Source: Vibrio tapetis subsp. quintayensis (GTDB lineage: Bacteria; Pseudomonadota; Gammaproteobacteria; Enterobacterales; Vibrionaceae). Taken from it: a stretch of 64,000 nt of DNA. The translations under genes and the position numbers were made by a program. Under the pieces are notes generated by a model. It was given only the letters and a program-made list of their open reading frames with translations. It was not told the DNA's origin and did no database searches. The stretch spans positions 124,001-188,000 of the forward strand of contig NZ_JAUFQV010000036.1 of NCBI RefSeq assembly GCF_030409945.1, in the 5' to 3' direction. Below are positions 42,072-51,225 of the stretch, in pieces (the stretch's first letter is position 1; each line of letters begins with the position of its first letter).

Positions 42072-42113
42072 GTTACAGGTTACAGGTTACAGGTTACAGG
42101 TTACAGGTTACAG
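42072..42113. repeat. Heptanucleotide tandem repeat GTTACAG x6
   Basis: Six perfect copies of GTTACAG (42072-42113). The azoR stop codon (complement of 42108-42110) lies in the outermost copy, and the convergent terminator lies on the other side. It is a probable variable-number locus, different in sequence from the repeat at 40005-40039. Confidence 0.95.
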
Positions 42114-42695
42114 GGATAGGGCGCTGATTTGTTGCTTCGCGCTGTCTAGGCCTTGTTTTGCCATCTCATCACCCATGTTCAATGCTTCTGCATAAACAAA
42201 CTCTAGGTCAGTAATGCCAACGAAGCCAAGCACCGTTGTTAGGTATGGTGTGATGATGTCTGTTGCTGCGTCTTTATGGATACCACCACGAGTGGTAACG
42301 ATAACGGCTTTTTTGTTCTCAAGTAGTCCTTTTGGACCTTGTTCAGTATAAGCGAAAGTGACGCCTGCTCGGGCGATCATATCAACCCAGTTTTTAAGCT
42401 GCGTCGGTACGGTAAAGTTGTACATTGGCGCGGCAATGATTAAGGTATCTGATTGTTTGATTTCTTCTATTAGTTTGTTAGACAGAGCCAAAATTTCTTG
42501 TTGTTCAGTGCTTAATTCATCTCCGCCACGAAGTGCAGTTGCAACATTCATGTCTAGCATTGGTAGTGCATCTTGTACGAGATCGCGTTCAATTATCTGC
42601 TCGCTATCCTGAGTTTCAGTTAGTTGTTCGATTATTTGATTCGATTGAGAGTAGCCACCAAGGATGCTTGATTTAAGTACGAGTAAGCGAGACAT
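42108..42695 (-). CDS. azoR: FMN-dependent NADH-azoreductase
   Basis: A 195-residue flavodoxin-like oxidoreductase reducing azo compounds and quinones. LVLKSSILGGYSQSNQI forms the FMN phosphate site, APMYNFTVPTQLKNWVDMIARAGVTFAYTEQGPKGLL is the AzoR signature, and VTTRGGIHKD follows. It is divergent from hrpA, the same arrangement as in E. coli. Its 3' end runs into the GTTACAG heptamer array. Confidence 0.95.
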   Translation of the reverse strand: MSRLLVLKSSILGGYSQSNQIIEQLTETQDSEQIIERDLVQDALPMLDMNVATALRGGDELSTEQQEILALSNKLIEEIKQSDTLIIAAPMYNFTVPTQLKNWVDMIARAGVTFAYTEQGPKGLLENKKAVIVTTRGGIHKDAATDIITPYLTTVLGFVGITDLEFVYAEALNMGDEMAKQGLDSAKQQISALSL

Positions 42696-42888
42696 ATTGT
42701 ATTCCTTATATTTTCATCAACAGGCAGTGTTGTTGAGATAGATGTTATGCGAATGCTGAAATCGAGATAAGGCGAAAAATGTGCTCATCATGTTCAAAAA
42801 AATCGAACAAGGCGGAAAGATTAAGGAATTGAATGGTGTGTGGTACAATCGCGCCAATTTTTAAAGTCTTAGTTAGATAGGTATTGCT

Positions 42889-45800
42889 TTGACCTCGTCA
42901 CAGCCAAAAAAACAACAAAACAGCGCTGCAAGCCTTAAAGCAGCACTAAAAGAATGCATGTTCAAAGACCGTTTTCGTTTGCAAAAGCGAATTTTTGGTG
43001 CGAGTAAGATTAAAAAAGACGAATCTCGTAATGCGGTATTTGATGAAATTGCAATGGACATTGCCAAGTCTATGATGACGGCGCAGCAACGTATTACTGC
43101 AAGCGCTAAAATCGAATACCCAGAACTGCTTCCTGTTAGTCAAAAGCGTGACGACATTGCTAAAGCGATCGAAGAAAACCAAGTAGTTATTATCGCAGGT
43201 GAAACGGGTTCGGGTAAAACGACGCAACTGCCTAAAATATGCAGCGAAATAGGACGAGGCAAATATGGGCTTATTGGCCACACACAACCTCGTAGACTAG
43301 CAGCACGCTCAGTTGCAAACCGTATTGCTGAAGAGATGGAAACCAAGCTCGGTGAGTTTGTTGGTTATAAAGTTCGTTTTAACGACCAGATTTCTGATAA
43401 CACCCAAATTAAATTGATGACAGACGGTATTTTGCTGGCTGAAATTCAACACGACCGTTTTCTCAATCAATACGACACCATCATTATTGATGAAGCTCAC
43501 GAACGCAGCTTAAACATCGATTTCATTTTGGGTTACTTAAAAGAACTGCTTCCTCGTCGTCCTGACCTCAAAGTTATTATCACTTCGGCTACTATTGACC
43601 CGCAACGATTCTCAAAGCACTTTAGAGATGCGCCGATCATCGAAGTGTCAGGTCGAACTTACCCTGTTGAAACACGCTACCGTCCGTTGAATGCAGATGA
43701 CGGAGAAAACGACAGAGACCAACTTGAAGGTATCTTTGAAGCGGTTGACGAGTTGTGCGATGAAGGGCTAGGGGACATCCTGATCTTCATGAACGGTGAG
43801 CGAGAAATTCGCGATACCGCCGATGCCTTAACCAAGCGCAAAATCCGTGATACTGAAGTTGTGCCTTTGTATGCGCGCTTATCTTCAGCGGAACAAAACA
43901 AAATATTTCAATCTCATTCTGGACGCCGAATTGTACTGGCAACGAACGTGGCTGAAACGTCACTGACAGTACCTGGTATTAAGTATGTTATTGACCCAGG
44001 TACGGCGAGAATTAGCCGTTATAGTTACAAAACTAAAGTCCAACGCCTGCCAATTGAAGCGATTTCTCAGGCAAGTGCCAATCAACGTAAAGGCCGTTGT
44101 GGCCGTGTTGACGAAGGTATTTGTATTAGATTGTATTCAGAGGACGATTTCTTATCTCGCCCTGAATTTACCGATCCTGAAATCTTAAGAACCAACTTAG
44201 CATCGGTTATTTTGCAAATGACCGCATTAGGTTTGGGCGATATTCAAGCCTTTCCATTTGTTGAAGCACCAGACAAACGCAACATTCAAGATGGTGTTCG
44301 CTTGTTGGAAGAATTGGGGGCGCTTGCCGTCAGTTCTAAGAAAGATGAAGACTCTAAAAAGCGACTGACTCCATTAGGTCGTCAGATTGCTCGTTTACCG
44401 ATTGATCCTCGTTTGGCTCGTATGGTGATCGAAGCGTCTCGAATCGGTTGCCTTAAGGAAGTGATGGTTATCGTTTCTGCGTTGTCTATTCAAGATCCTC
44501 GTGAACGTCCAAGTGAAAAACAGCAAGCCGCTGACGAGCAACATCGCCGCTTTAATGACAAAGAATCGGATTTCATTACATTTGTAAATCTGTGGGATTA
44601 CATTCAAGAACAGCAAAAAGAGCTGTCTGGTAACCAATTCCGCAAGCAGTGTAAGAAAGAGTACCTTAACTATTTGCGCGTACGTGAATGGCAAGATGTG
44701 TACTTTCAAGTTCATCAAGCCATGAGGGAGATGGACACTAAACTTAACTCTCAGGCCGGTAGCTACCAGAGCATTCATAGCGCCTTATTGGTTGGGTTGT
44801 TGTCTCATATTGGTGTTAAAGACCAAGAGAAAAATGAGTATCAGGGTGCGCGTAATGCTCGCTTCAATATTTTCCCTGCATCTGGGCTATTCAAGAAGCA
44901 ACCTAAGTGGATCATGTCTGCTGAGTTGGTTGAAACGTCGAAGCTCTGGGGGCGCATTATTGCGAAAATACAACCAGAATGGATTGAGCCGTTAGCTAAG
45001 CACTTAATAAAGCGGAGCTATAGCGAACCGCATTGGTCTAAGAAGCAAGCCGCGGTAATGGCGCACGAAAAAGTGATGCTATATGGCATCCCAATTGTGC
45101 CTAAGCGCACCATTAATTATGGCAGTATCGATCCTGTCGTCAGCCGAGAAATTTTCATTCGTTCTGCGCTGGTTGAAGGTGAGTGGGAAACAAAGCACAA
45201 GTTCTTCAAGCAAAACCGTAAGCTTTTGCAAGAGGTTGAAGAGTTAGAACATAAATCTCGTCGCCGTGACATTTTGATCGACGACGATGAGTTGGCCGAT
45301 TTCTATGACCAACGTGTAAGCACCGAAGCCGTTTCGGGTAAGCACTTTGATAGCTGGTGGAAAGCTAAATCTAAATCAGAACCTGAGTTACTGAACTTTG
45401 AAAAAGAGATGTTATTCAAAGGTGATGCCAGCCACATTACTGATTTGGATTACCCAAACTTCTGGCATCAAGATGGTTTAAAACTTAAGTTGAGCTATCA
45501 ATTTGAACCCGGCGACGACAACGATGGTGTAACCGTACACTTACCATTACCTATTTTGAATCAGGTGGATCAAACCGGGTTTGATTGGCAGATCCCGGGC
45601 TTACGTCATGAGTTAGTAGTTAGCTTAATTAAGTCTTTGCCTAAGACGTTGCGCCGAAATTTTGTGCCTGCTCCAAATTATGCAGACGCATTTTTGGCTC
45701 GTGTAACGCCAATGGAAGCGCCATTGTTAGATGCGTTAGAGAAAGAGCTTCGCCGAATTACAGGTGTTGAAGTATTACGAGAAGACTGGAAGTTAGAGCA

Positions 45801-46806
45801 AATTCCAGATCACCTAAAAGTTACCTATCGTGCGGTTGACCATCGTAATCGTAAGCTAAAAGAACACAAAAATATTTACGAACTCAAAGAGAGCTTGAAA
45901 GATAAGGTTCAAGAAACGCTATCACAAGTAGCGGATGACGATATTGAACAACAAGGTCTGCACACATGGAGCTTTGGCGAATTGCCAAAAGTCTACCAGC
46001 AAAAACGTGGTGGTTTTGAAGTCAAAGCCTATCCCGCTTTGGTTGATAATAAAGACAGTGTTGAAATAAAGCTGTTTGAAACCGAGCAAGAACAACATTC
46101 TGCCATGCGACAAGGCCAGCGTCGTTTAGTGTTATTGAATGTGCCATCACCCATAAAGTATCTGCACTCTAACTTGCCAAATAAATCCAAACTTGGCTTG
46201 TACTTTAACCCTTACGGCAAGGTGCTTGATTTAATTGATGATTGTATCTCTTGTGGCATTGATAAGTTGCTTGAGCAAAATGGTGGCATGGCTTGGGATC
46301 CAGAACAGTTCGAACAAACTAAAGAAAAGATCAGAGCGGAGCTTGGCGACACTGTTGTCGATATAGCCCAACAAGTAGAAACTATTTTGACCACGGCATT
46401 TGCTATCAACAAAAAGCTGAAAGGCAAAGTAGACTTTACCATGGCGTTTGCGCTTTCTGATATCAAAGCTCAAATTGAAAGCTTGATCTTCAAAGGTTTT
46501 GCAACAGAATGTGGCTGGAAACGCTTGCCCGATATTCTTCGCTATATGAAAGCAATTGAGCGTAGAATGGAAAAACTACCGATCGACCCAAATAAAGATC
46601 GATTGCACATGATCCGAATTGAATCGGTAACGAACGACTATAAAGAGCTGTTGAATAAGATCCCGAAAGGCGTGCCAGTACCAGAACCGATTAAAGAAGT
46701 TCGTTGGATGCTGGAAGAACTTCGAGTGAGCTTTTTTGCCCAGCAGTTAGGCACCCCTTATCCCGTGTCTGACAAGCGAGTGAAGAACGTTATCTCTGAT
46801 TTCTAA
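42889..46806 (+). CDS. hrpA: ATP-dependent RNA helicase HrpA
   Basis: A 1305-residue DEAH-box RNA helicase involved in ribosome rescue and mRNA processing in E. coli. Walker A is GETGSGKTT (104-112), the motor box is IIDEAHERS (DEAH at 201-204), and motif III is TSATID. Motif V/VI are ATNVAETSLTVPGIKYVIDPG and QRKGRCGRV, followed by the winged-helix/ratchet and the long C-terminal DUF3418-type region. The start is TTG at 42889 with TAGG eight bases upstream. The next ATG (codon 24) would remove the conserved N-terminal helix, so TTG is preferred. Confidence 0.96.
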   Translation: MTSSQPKKQQNSAASLKAALKECMFKDRFRLQKRIFGASKIKKDESRNAVFDEIAMDIAKSMMTAQQRITASAKIEYPELLPVSQKRDDIAKAIEENQVVIIAGETGSGKTTQLPKICSEIGRGKYGLIGHTQPRRLAARSVANRIAEEMETKLGEFVGYKVRFNDQISDNTQIKLMTDGILLAEIQHDRFLNQYDTIIIDEAHERSLNIDFILGYLKELLPRRPDLKVIITSATIDPQRFSKHFRDAPIIEVSGRTYPVETRYRPLNADDGENDRDQLEGIFEAVDELCDEGLGDILIFMNGEREIRDTADALTKRKIRDTEVVPLYARLSSAEQNKIFQSHSGRRIVLATNVAETSLTVPGIKYVIDPGTARISRYSYKTKVQRLPIEAISQASANQRKGRCGRVDEGICIRLYSEDDFLSRPEFTDPEILRTNLASVILQMTALGLGDIQAFPFVEAPDKRNIQDGVRLLEELGALAVSSKKDEDSKKRLTPLGRQIARLPIDPRLARMVIEASRIGCLKEVMVIVSALSIQDPRERPSEKQQAADEQHRRFNDKESDFITFVNLWDYIQEQQKELSGNQFRKQCKKEYLNYLRVREWQDVYFQVHQAMREMDTKLNSQAGSYQSIHSALLVGLLSHIGVKDQEKNEYQGARNARFNIFPASGLFKKQPKWIMSAELVETSKLWGRIIAKIQPEWIEPLAKHLIKRSYSEPHWSKKQAAVMAHEKVMLYGIPIVPKRTINYGSIDPVVSREIFIRSALVEGEWETKHKFFKQNRKLLQEVEELEHKSRRRDILIDDDELADFYDQRVSTEAVSGKHFDSWWKAKSKSEPELLNFEKEMLFKGDASHITDLDYPNFWHQDGLKLKLSYQFEPGDDNDGVTVHLPLPILNQVDQTGFDWQIPGLRHELVVSLIKSLPKTLRRNFVPAPNYADAFLARVTPMEAPLLDALEKELRRITGVEVLREDWKLEQIPDHLKVTYRAVDHRNRKLKEHKNIYELKESLKDKVQETLSQVADDDIEQQGLHTWSFGELPKVYQQKRGGFEVKAYPALVDNKDSVEIKLFETEQEQHSAMRQGQRRLVLLNVPSPIKYLHSNLPNKSKLGLYFNPYGKVLDLIDDCISCGIDKLLEQNGGMAWDPEQFEQTKEKIRAELGDTVVDIAQQVETILTTAFAINKKLKGKVDFTMAFALSDIKAQIESLIFKGFATECGWKRLPDILRYMKAIERRMEKLPIDPNKDRLHMIRIESVTNDYKELLNKIPKGVPVPEPIKEVRWMLEELRVSFFAQQLGTPYPVSDKRVKNVISDF

Positions 46807-46961
46807 CGTTTATTATTTAGGCATATACTTTGCATAGGTTAAGGGAATAACACAGCGTCAAAAAATAGCTGACAATGATTTAACGCCTCATTAGGGCGCT
46901 AAGTTTGGATAATCAAAGCCATATATGGCTTGTAATTCAATGGATTAATAAAGGTATAAGC

Positions 46962-47456
46962 ATGAAAAAGATTCTTATCGCAGTGGCATTGGCTGGCATG
47001 TCTTCAACGGCAGCGGCCGATGCATTAATTTATGCTGGGGCAAACGTTGGCCAGGCAAGCATCGATTCGGACAAATCTACGGTGTTTGGTGCTCACGTAG
47101 GAACTGGTATCCTACCTTTCATTGGTATCGAAGCGGGTTATCAAAAACTGGGTGATGCTTCTGTCGGCTCTGTAAACATCGAAGCATCGACAATTTATGT
47201 GGCAGCGAAGCCAAGTATTGATGTCGGTCCAATACAAGTATATGCAAAAGCAGGCTTTCACTCGTGGAGCCAACAGATCAGTAGTGCTTCAAGTGATGAC
47301 ACTGGAACGGATCTCATGTACGGCTTTGGTGCAGAATACTACCTGATCGACAATCTTTCAGTCGGCGCTTCGTGGACACAATTTAAGATGGGCGGTAATA
47401 CAGCGGATGTCAATTCTGACCAGCTCGCACTAACCGCGACGTTCCATTTCTTATAA
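46962..47456 (+). CDS. Small outer membrane beta-barrel protein (copy 1)
   Basis: A 164-residue protein with a signal peptide (MKKILIAVALAGMSSTAAA, cut before DALIY) and an eight-stranded barrel pattern ending in Phe-Leu (TATFHFL). It belongs to the OmpA-like/OMP_b-brl class of small porin-like proteins. The ATG at 46962 has AAAGG eight bases upstream; an open frame further upstream is not conserved. It is paralogous to the next gene: ALIYAGANVGQ, GTGILPFIGIEAGYQ, AKPSIDVGP and YGFGAEY are shared. Confidence 0.85.
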   Translation: MKKILIAVALAGMSSTAAADALIYAGANVGQASIDSDKSTVFGAHVGTGILPFIGIEAGYQKLGDASVGSVNIEASTIYVAAKPSIDVGPIQVYAKAGFHSWSQQISSASSDDTGTDLMYGFGAEYYLIDNLSVGASWTQFKMGGNTADVNSDQLALTATFHFL

Positions 47457-47765
47457 GCTCCACGGTTTAGTCTTACAGTCTTAGGCACCGAAGTTCCGGT
47501 GCCTTTGTAGTTTTTATGTCAGAACTACGCTGAGTTGTAAATACGTATTGCAATAGGTTTGATTACTCTAGCAAAAAAGTTATAGAATCAGCCTCAAATT
47601 TTGAGTGAGTGCCAGTTAAGGCATTCAATGAGTTCAAAAAGTTTGTAGGGATTAAAGCTTTTTCCATTTTGGTCGATAAATGCAGTATGGATTGAAGAAT
47701 ACCCACGCTATTTAGCTTGATGGGTATGTGTGCATTTTGTTCGAGTTTGAAGTAGTAGGAAAGAA
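47457..47765. other. Intergenic region between the two beta-barrel genes, 309 bases
   Basis: Contains the terminator of copy 1 (47483-47515) and then an AT-rich stretch that must hold the promoter of copy 2, so the two paralogues are separately transcribed. No gene or distinctive repeat seen. Confidence 0.6.
47483..47515 (+). terminator. Terminator of beta-barrel copy 1
   Basis: AGGCACCG / CGGTGCCT (47483-47490 with 47497-47504), 6-base loop, followed by a T-rich stretch. Confidence 0.82.
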
Positions 47766-48233
47766 ATGAAAAAGATTCTATTAGCATTAGCACTAACTGG
47801 CGTAGCAACAACAGCTTCTGCTGATTCATGGTTATACGCGGGTGCGAACGTTGGCCAATCTGATCTAGATGGTAAGAACGCGACAGCGGCTGGTTTTCAT
47901 GTTGGTACAGGCATTCTTCCAATCATTGGTTTAGAAGCGGGTTACAACAACCACGGTAAAATCAATGACTTGGATATGAGCTCATACTACTTTGCTGTTA
48001 AGCCAAGTATCGACTTAGGTCCTTTGCATGTGTATGGTAAAGCGGGCGTACACAGCTATAAAGGTGAGCAGTCAGGAGCTAAAAACCAAGATGGTACTGA
48101 CGCAATGTATGGCGTAGGTGTTGAATATTTTATGTTTGATATTCTGTCTGTAGGGGGTTCTTATCAGAACTTCAAAACAGATGCCGGTAATATTGGATCA
48201 TTCAACCTAACAGCGACGGTTCACTTCCTATAA
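47766..48233 (+). CDS. Small outer membrane beta-barrel protein (copy 2)
   Basis: A 155-residue protein with signal peptide MKKILLALALTGVATTASA, cut before DSWLY, and a small barrel ending TATVHFL. It is clearly paralogous to copy 1: WLYAGANVGQSDLDG, HVGTGILPIIGLEAGYN, VKPSIDLGPLHVYGKAGVHS and MYGVGVEYF. GTAGGAAAG precedes the ATG. The role is unknown; small barrels of this class affect adhesion, envelope stability or serum resistance. Confidence 0.85.
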   Translation: MKKILLALALTGVATTASADSWLYAGANVGQSDLDGKNATAAGFHVGTGILPIIGLEAGYNNHGKINDLDMSSYYFAVKPSIDLGPLHVYGKAGVHSYKGEQSGAKNQDGTDAMYGVGVEYFMFDILSVGGSYQNFKTDAGNIGSFNLTATVHFL

Positions 48234-48265
48234 GAAGTTGTGACCTAAGCGCATCGTATACTAAG

Positions 48266-48299
48266 AGCGACTTATAACTTCGGTTAGAGTCGCTTTTTT
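48266..48299 (+). terminator. Terminator of beta-barrel copy 2
   Basis: AGCGACT / AGTCGCT outer stem, inner TAAC-TTCG-GTTA stem with a UUCG tetraloop, then T6. Confidence 0.9.
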
Positions 48300-48382
48300 G
48301 TACTCCCATGAAAGAGTTATCGATCGCAGCATTGATTACGTAGAGTCTCACTAATATCAAATCTCATCCATGCAGAACTGTT

Positions 48383-48730
48383 TTAGCGATTTGTTAGCAT
48401 TTCCTGTAAACCCCCCGAATTGTGCAAGTTAGTAAATCCTTGTTCGCGTAGGTAATTGAATGCTTGGCCTGAACGGTTGCCGCTTCTGCAGTACAAAACA
48501 ATAACGCTGTCTTTGTCGATAGATGAAAAGTGCTTATCAAGTTCATGCAATGGGAGATTAAGCGCGTTGTCTAAATGCCCTTCAACGAATTCTTGAGGCG
48601 TTCGTACATCGACGATCAGAGCACCTTGTTCTATCAGTTGCCAACCTTGCTCTGCTCGTTCCGACGCCATTGCAAAAGAGCCAAACAAAAGGATGAAGGC
48701 AAAAAGTGCAACTTGTAGATTTTTAAACAT
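48383..48730 (-). CDS. Periplasmic rhodanese-like protein (PspE type)
   Basis: A 115-residue exported sulfurtransferase with a signal peptide over about 1-22 (FKNLQVALFAFILLFGSFAMA). A single rhodanese domain follows, with IVDVRTPQEFVEGHLDNALNLPL and the active loop YCRSGNRSG (catalytic Cys). The length and the signal match E. coli PspE. The ATG at 48730 has GAGA eight bases upstream; the upstream in-frame start lacks support. No psp operon is nearby. Confidence 0.9.
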   Translation of the reverse strand: MFKNLQVALFAFILLFGSFAMASERAEQGWQLIEQGALIVDVRTPQEFVEGHLDNALNLPLHELDKHFSSIDKDSVIVLYCRSGNRSGQAFNYLREQGFTNLHNSGGLQEMLTNR

Positions 48731-48775
48731 AGTTTTTCTCGATAGCAAACTGGTGAATGTTTAGCCTAGTATATA

Positions 48776-48811
48776 GAAAAAGGGCGCATATACGAGTTGA
48801 TATGCGCCCTT
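48776..48811 (-). terminator. Rho-independent terminator of the M32 carboxypeptidase gene
   Basis: AAGGGCGCATAT / ATATGCGCCCTT (48780-48791 with 48800-48811), 8-base loop, followed on the minus strand by U5. Confidence 0.92.
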
Positions 48812-48841
48812 GAAATGCTAATTTTGGAATAACGGTATTCG

Positions 48842-50323
48842 TTACAAGTAGCGATCTTCTAAGTGCTTTTTAAAGAAGCTAGGATTCAATACTTCACCTG
48901 TCGCTTGAATCATCAATTCATTGGTTGAAAGCGTACTCGCTTTATTCCAAATGTTTGTACCTAGCCAATCAAAGATTGGTGTCAAATCACCAGAGTTAAT
49001 CACGTCTTCAACGTTCAGATGCTTTTTAACCGTTGCCATTTGTTGCGCAGCATACATAGCACCAAGCGTGTAACTTGGGAAGTATCCGAATGCGCCGTCA
49101 GTCCAGTGAATGTCTTGCATGCACCCATTGGTGTAGTTACCTACCGTATCAAGGCCCAAGTATTGTTTCATCTTCGCGGCCCAAAGCTCTGGTACATCAG
49201 TATGAGAAATTTTACCGTTGATCAGGTCACGTTCAATTTCATAGCGAAGAATAACGTGGGCCGGGTAGGTTAGCTCATCGGCATCGACACGGATAAAGCC
49301 TTTATCCACTTTGGTGTAAAGTTTGTGGAAGTTATCATAAGAGAAAGCAGAATCGGATTGACGTCCGAAGTACTGTGCGGCTTTTTCAGACAGAGTTTTA
49401 ATGAACGCATCACTACGACCTAGCTGCATTTCAAAAAATAGAGATTGAGATTCGTGCACACCCATTGAACGCGCTTCTCCAACCGGAAGCCCTGCTAATG
49501 ATTTCGGTAAACCTTGTTCATAACGAGCGTGGCCTGTTTCGTGAACCGTGCCCATTAATGATTGTACAAAGTCATTTTCGCAGTAACGCGTGGTCAGGCG
49601 CACATCGGATGGCACACCACCACAAAATGGGTGGACACTCTCATCAAGACGACCGTGATTGAAGTCGAACCCAAGCAGTTTCATTACATCCAAACCCAAT
49701 TCGCGCTGGCTTGATGTTGGAAAAGTACCACTTGGTTGAATGCTCTGTTGTTGCTGTTGTTTTTCAATCACTTGATCAATGAGGCTAGGAAGCCATGTTT
49801 TCACATCGCCAAACAGACCCTCTAGAAATTCTGTATTCGTGCCTGGTTCGTAGAGATCCAGCATGGCATCGTATGGTGTTAGGCCTGCGGCATCTGCACG
49901 AATTTGAGATTCTTCACGAGAAAGCTCAACCACTTCACGCCAGTTTTTTTCGAAACCTTGCCAATCATTTTGGCCGCGTTGGCTGCGCCATGCGTGTTCA
50001 CATTTAGAACCCGCGAGTGCTTTTGCTTCAACAAGAGCTTCTGGCAGCACGTTGCTGTTGTTCCAGTTACGCTTCATTTCACGTAGGCTGGCGGCTTCAG
50101 TCGTTGAAAGAGATTCTTGTTCGGCTTTGTCAAACCATTCTGCAAGTTGTGGTTGAGTTGATAGGCCGTGAACGTGAACAGACAGTTCTGCCATTGCTTC
50201 CGAGCGAGCTTGGTTGCCACCACTAGGCATCATTGCAGCCTGATCCCAGCCACATATAGCAGAGAGATGATTGAAGCGAGAGATCTTCAAGTTGTGGTCG
50301 ACAAGTTTTTTGTAATAGCTCAT
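48842..50323 (-). CDS. M32 family metallocarboxypeptidase (carboxypeptidase Taq type)
   Basis: A 493-residue cytoplasmic zinc carboxypeptidase. The catalytic motif is HETGH (261-265) within GTVHETGHARYEQGLP. M32 signatures are GWDQAAMMP near the N-terminus, HPFCGGVPSDVRLTTRY, GEARSMGVHESQSLFFE and YFPSYTLGAMYAAQQM. The full length matches the family. Monocistronic with its own terminator. Confidence 0.94.
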   Translation of the reverse strand: MSYYKKLVDHNLKISRFNHLSAICGWDQAAMMPSGGNQARSEAMAELSVHVHGLSTQPQLAEWFDKAEQESLSTTEAASLREMKRNWNNSNVLPEALVEAKALAGSKCEHAWRSQRGQNDWQGFEKNWREVVELSREESQIRADAAGLTPYDAMLDLYEPGTNTEFLEGLFGDVKTWLPSLIDQVIEKQQQQQSIQPSGTFPTSSQRELGLDVMKLLGFDFNHGRLDESVHPFCGGVPSDVRLTTRYCENDFVQSLMGTVHETGHARYEQGLPKSLAGLPVGEARSMGVHESQSLFFEMQLGRSDAFIKTLSEKAAQYFGRQSDSAFSYDNFHKLYTKVDKGFIRVDADELTYPAHVILRYEIERDLINGKISHTDVPELWAAKMKQYLGLDTVGNYTNGCMQDIHWTDGAFGYFPSYTLGAMYAAQQMATVKKHLNVEDVINSGDLTPIFDWLGTNIWNKASTLSTNELMIQATGEVLNPSFFKKHLEDRYL

Positions 50324-50514
50324 GGTTATCCTTATTTCGTAGCTTAAACGAGCGGAATGAAATCCAAGCCAAACTATATCAACTATTTAACAACGAATCC
50401 TGTGCAATTTGGTTACCTATCCGAGTTGATTCGACTTTTTTCTGTAAACTTCGCTTTCCAATCTTTGAAACAATTGTTATACAGATGGAATGATTTAACT
50501 ATTTGTTCCTTACT

Positions 50515-51153
50515 ATGCAACTACTGAATATTGAAGCTTTTTTGATTGCCATTACTATCCTAACGTTAACTCCGGGGCTTGATACGGCTTTGGTTATTCG
50601 CAATACCAGCCGTAGCGGTGCGCTTCAAGGGAGCATAACCAGTTTAGGTATTTGCTTGGGTTTGTTCGTGCACGCTACATTTTCGGCCATTGGTATATCA
50701 GCCATTCTCTTGCAATCTGCTGAAATGTTTATGGTTATGAAATGGGTTGGCGCCGCGTATCTAATATGGTTGGGTATAGGCTCATTAAAAACCATGTGGC
50801 GTGGTGGCGACGCACTACAAATTGAGGCGGTAAACAGTGGTTCACAAGGGGATTGGAAGAAGTCGCTTAAAGAAGGCTTTTTATCCAATGTCCTGAACCC
50901 GAAAACCGCCGTGTTCTATCTCGCTTTTCTACCACAGTTTATTCATCCAGATTATTCACCATTCCTACAATCGCTGTTAATGGCGACGATTCACTTCTTT
51001 ATCGCTATGGTTTGGCAATGCAGTATTGCTGTTATGATCAATCGGGCGAAAGGTGCGTTAGGTAACACATCGTTTGTTCGTTGGCTTGAAGGTGCAACAG
51101 GGGTGGTATTGGTTGCATTGGGTGTGAAGCTTATTATGGAAGAGCCTTTATAG
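50515..51153 (+). CDS. LysE/RhtB family amino acid exporter
   Basis: A 212-residue inner-membrane protein with six hydrophobic segments. The N-terminal LTLTPGLDTALVIRNTSRSGALQGSITSLGICLGLFVH is the RhtB/LysE signature, and GFLSNVLNPKTAVFYLAFLPQF is the second conserved loop. The substrate is unknown (homoserine, threonine or another amino acid). The ATG at 50515 is preferred to a TTG four codons upstream. Confidence 0.9.
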   Translation: MQLLNIEAFLIAITILTLTPGLDTALVIRNTSRSGALQGSITSLGICLGLFVHATFSAIGISAILLQSAEMFMVMKWVGAAYLIWLGIGSLKTMWRGGDALQIEAVNSGSQGDWKKSLKEGFLSNVLNPKTAVFYLAFLPQFIHPDYSPFLQSLLMATIHFFIAMVWQCSIAVMINRAKGALGNTSFVRWLEGATGVVLVALGVKLIMEEPL

Positions 51154-51187
51154 CAGCCATCGTATAGACATAGCTTAGACAGAAATA

Positions 51188-51220
51188 ACAAAGTCCGCAG
51201 TTATCGCGGACTTTGTCGTT
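51188..51220. terminator. Bidirectional terminator between the LysE-type gene and the symporter gene
   Basis: ACAAAGTCCGC / GCGGACTTTGT (51188-51198 with 51206-51216), 7-base loop, with T-rich flank; convergent genes. Confidence 0.9.
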
Positions 51221-51225
51221 TTAGA

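Noticed and set aside
40005..42113. Heptamer arrays as a CRISPR array
   Set aside because: Units are 7 bases, directly abutting and without spacers, and no cas genes are present.
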